6,285 bases of DNA from Rubritepida sp. GTDB lineage: Bacteria; Pseudomonadota; Alphaproteobacteria; Acetobacterales; Acetobacteraceae. The notes under the pieces are model-generated. The model searched no databases and was not told the DNA's origin. It saw only the letters and a program-made list of their open reading frames with translations. Every line of letters begins with the position of its first letter. The first letter of the stretch is position 1. A program made the position numbers and the translations under genes. The stretch lies in contig JALHNW010000111.1 in the NCBI GenBank assembly GCA_022843345.1, forward strand, positions 1 through 6,285, in the 5' to 3' direction. Below, in pieces: positions 5,797-6,285 of this stretch.

Positions 5797-6285
5797 ATGA
5801 ACGCCCAGGACGAGGCGCTGCGCGCCGCCCTGGCCCGGCACCGGGCCTTCGCCACCTTCCTGCTGATCCTGATGGGGGCGCTGATGGTGCTGGCCTACTG
5901 GCTGCCGCCCTCCTTCGGGGTGGAGCTGCTGGCGGCATCGGCCAAGGCCGGCGTGGTGGGCGGGCTGGCGGACTGGTTCGCGGTGACCGCGCTGTTCCGC
6001 CACCCGCTGGGCCTGCCCATCCCGCACACCGCCATCATCCCGCGCCAGAAGGAGCGGCTGGGGCAGGGGCTGGGGCGCTTCGTCGCCAACCACGTCTTCA
6101 CCGAATCCGAGGTGGCGCGGGTGATCGCGCGCCTGGACGTGGCCGGCATCGTGGGCAACTTCCTGGCGGACCGCGACGCCAGCCGCCCCGCCGCCCAGGC
6201 CCTGGCCGCCGCGCTGCCGCGCCTGCTGGGCACGCTGGAGGACGGGCGCGCCAAGCGCGTGGTGATGCGGCTGCTGCCCCGCATG
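5797..6285 (+). CDS. DUF445 family membrane-anchored protein (3' partial)
   Basis: The frame is open from ATG 5797 to the end of the window, giving 163 residues without a stop; the family is about 400 residues (E. coli YjiN is similar in length), so well over half is missing. Residues 18-36 (FATFLLILMGALMVLAYWL) form an N-terminal TM helix. The family hallmark follows at about 50-95: AGVVGGLADWFAVTALFRHP, then LGLPIPHTAIIPRQKERLG and GLGRFV. The remainder starts the alpha-helical region typical of the family (VFTESEVARVIARLDVAGIV). The ATG was chosen because no in-frame ATG or GTG lies between it and the divergent operon; GGTGG at 5788-5792 is a weak Shine-Dalgarno. The gene is divergent from the zinc operon and shares the short control region with its Zur-like site. 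The molecular function of DUF445 proteins is not established to my knowledge. Confidence 0.9.
   Translation, partial: MNAQDEALRAALARHRAFATFLLILMGALMVLAYWLPPSFGVELLAASAKAGVVGGLADWFAVTALFRHPLGLPIPHTAIIPRQKERLGQGLGRFVANHVFTESEVARVIARLDVAGIVGNFLADRDASRPAAQALAAALPRLLGTLEDGRAKRVVMRLLPRM

Noticed and set aside
4073..5800. 575-codon plus-strand open frame spanning znuB and znuC
   Set aside because: It is antisense to two genes with strong family motifs, and its product is Arg/Gln/His/Pro-rich without recognisable structure.
5786..5800. Four-codon ORF (ATG GTG GTT GCA TGA) overlapping the DUF445 start
   Set aside because: The overlap is neat but very short, with no ribosome binding site or attenuator-like structure. 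Chance is sufficient in this sequence.
1..6285. RNA genes, CRISPR arrays, insertion sequences, toxin-antitoxin or defence genes
   Set aside because: I saw no tRNA- or rRNA-like segment, repeat-spacer array, transposase motif or terminal inverted repeat. Except for about 60 nt of control DNA (5736-5796), the window is filled by the genes described.

Overview
The window is very GC-rich (above about 70% by inspection), with G/C-biased third codon positions and tightly packed, overlapping genes. Protein flavour and composition fit an alphaproteobacterium, possibly of the Acetobacteraceae/Roseomonas type. That assignment is an inference from style, not a match to a known genome.

Layout. (1) Bases 1-1045 (+): the 3' part of a gene for a lipoprotein periplasmic adaptor of an RND efflux pump; the window cuts it inside the signal peptide. 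(2) 1042-4089 (+): the complete RND inner-membrane permease, linked to the adaptor by an ATGA overlap. No outer-membrane TolC-type gene is in the window. (3) 4061-5735 (-): a convergent operon read from right to left: an unlisted 35-codon membrane-protein ORF, then znuC (ABC ATPase), then znuB (ABC permease). Each junction is a 4-nt stop/start overlap. The last 29 nt of znuB overlap the 3' end of the RND gene on the opposite strand. (4) 5736-5796: a short divergent control region with a perfect 13-bp palindrome that looks like a Zur (zinc uptake regulator) operator. (5) 5797-6285 (+): the 5' part of a DUF445 (YjiN-like) membrane-anchored protein gene that runs off the window.

How the genes work together. 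The first two genes encode two of the three parts of a proton-driven drug/hydrophobe efflux pump. The minus-strand operon encodes the ATPase and membrane channel of a high-affinity zinc importer, which Zur should repress when zinc is sufficient. The matching substrate-binding protein ZnuA is absent here and must be encoded elsewhere.

The most interesting item is the tiny first gene of the zinc operon. It begins 3 nt from the Zur palindrome, encodes one hydrophobic helix, and ends in an ATGA overlap with znuC. It could be an accessory subunit of the transporter, a translational-coupling leader, or a decayed signal peptide. No RNA genes, CRISPR arrays, insertion sequences or mobile elements were seen.
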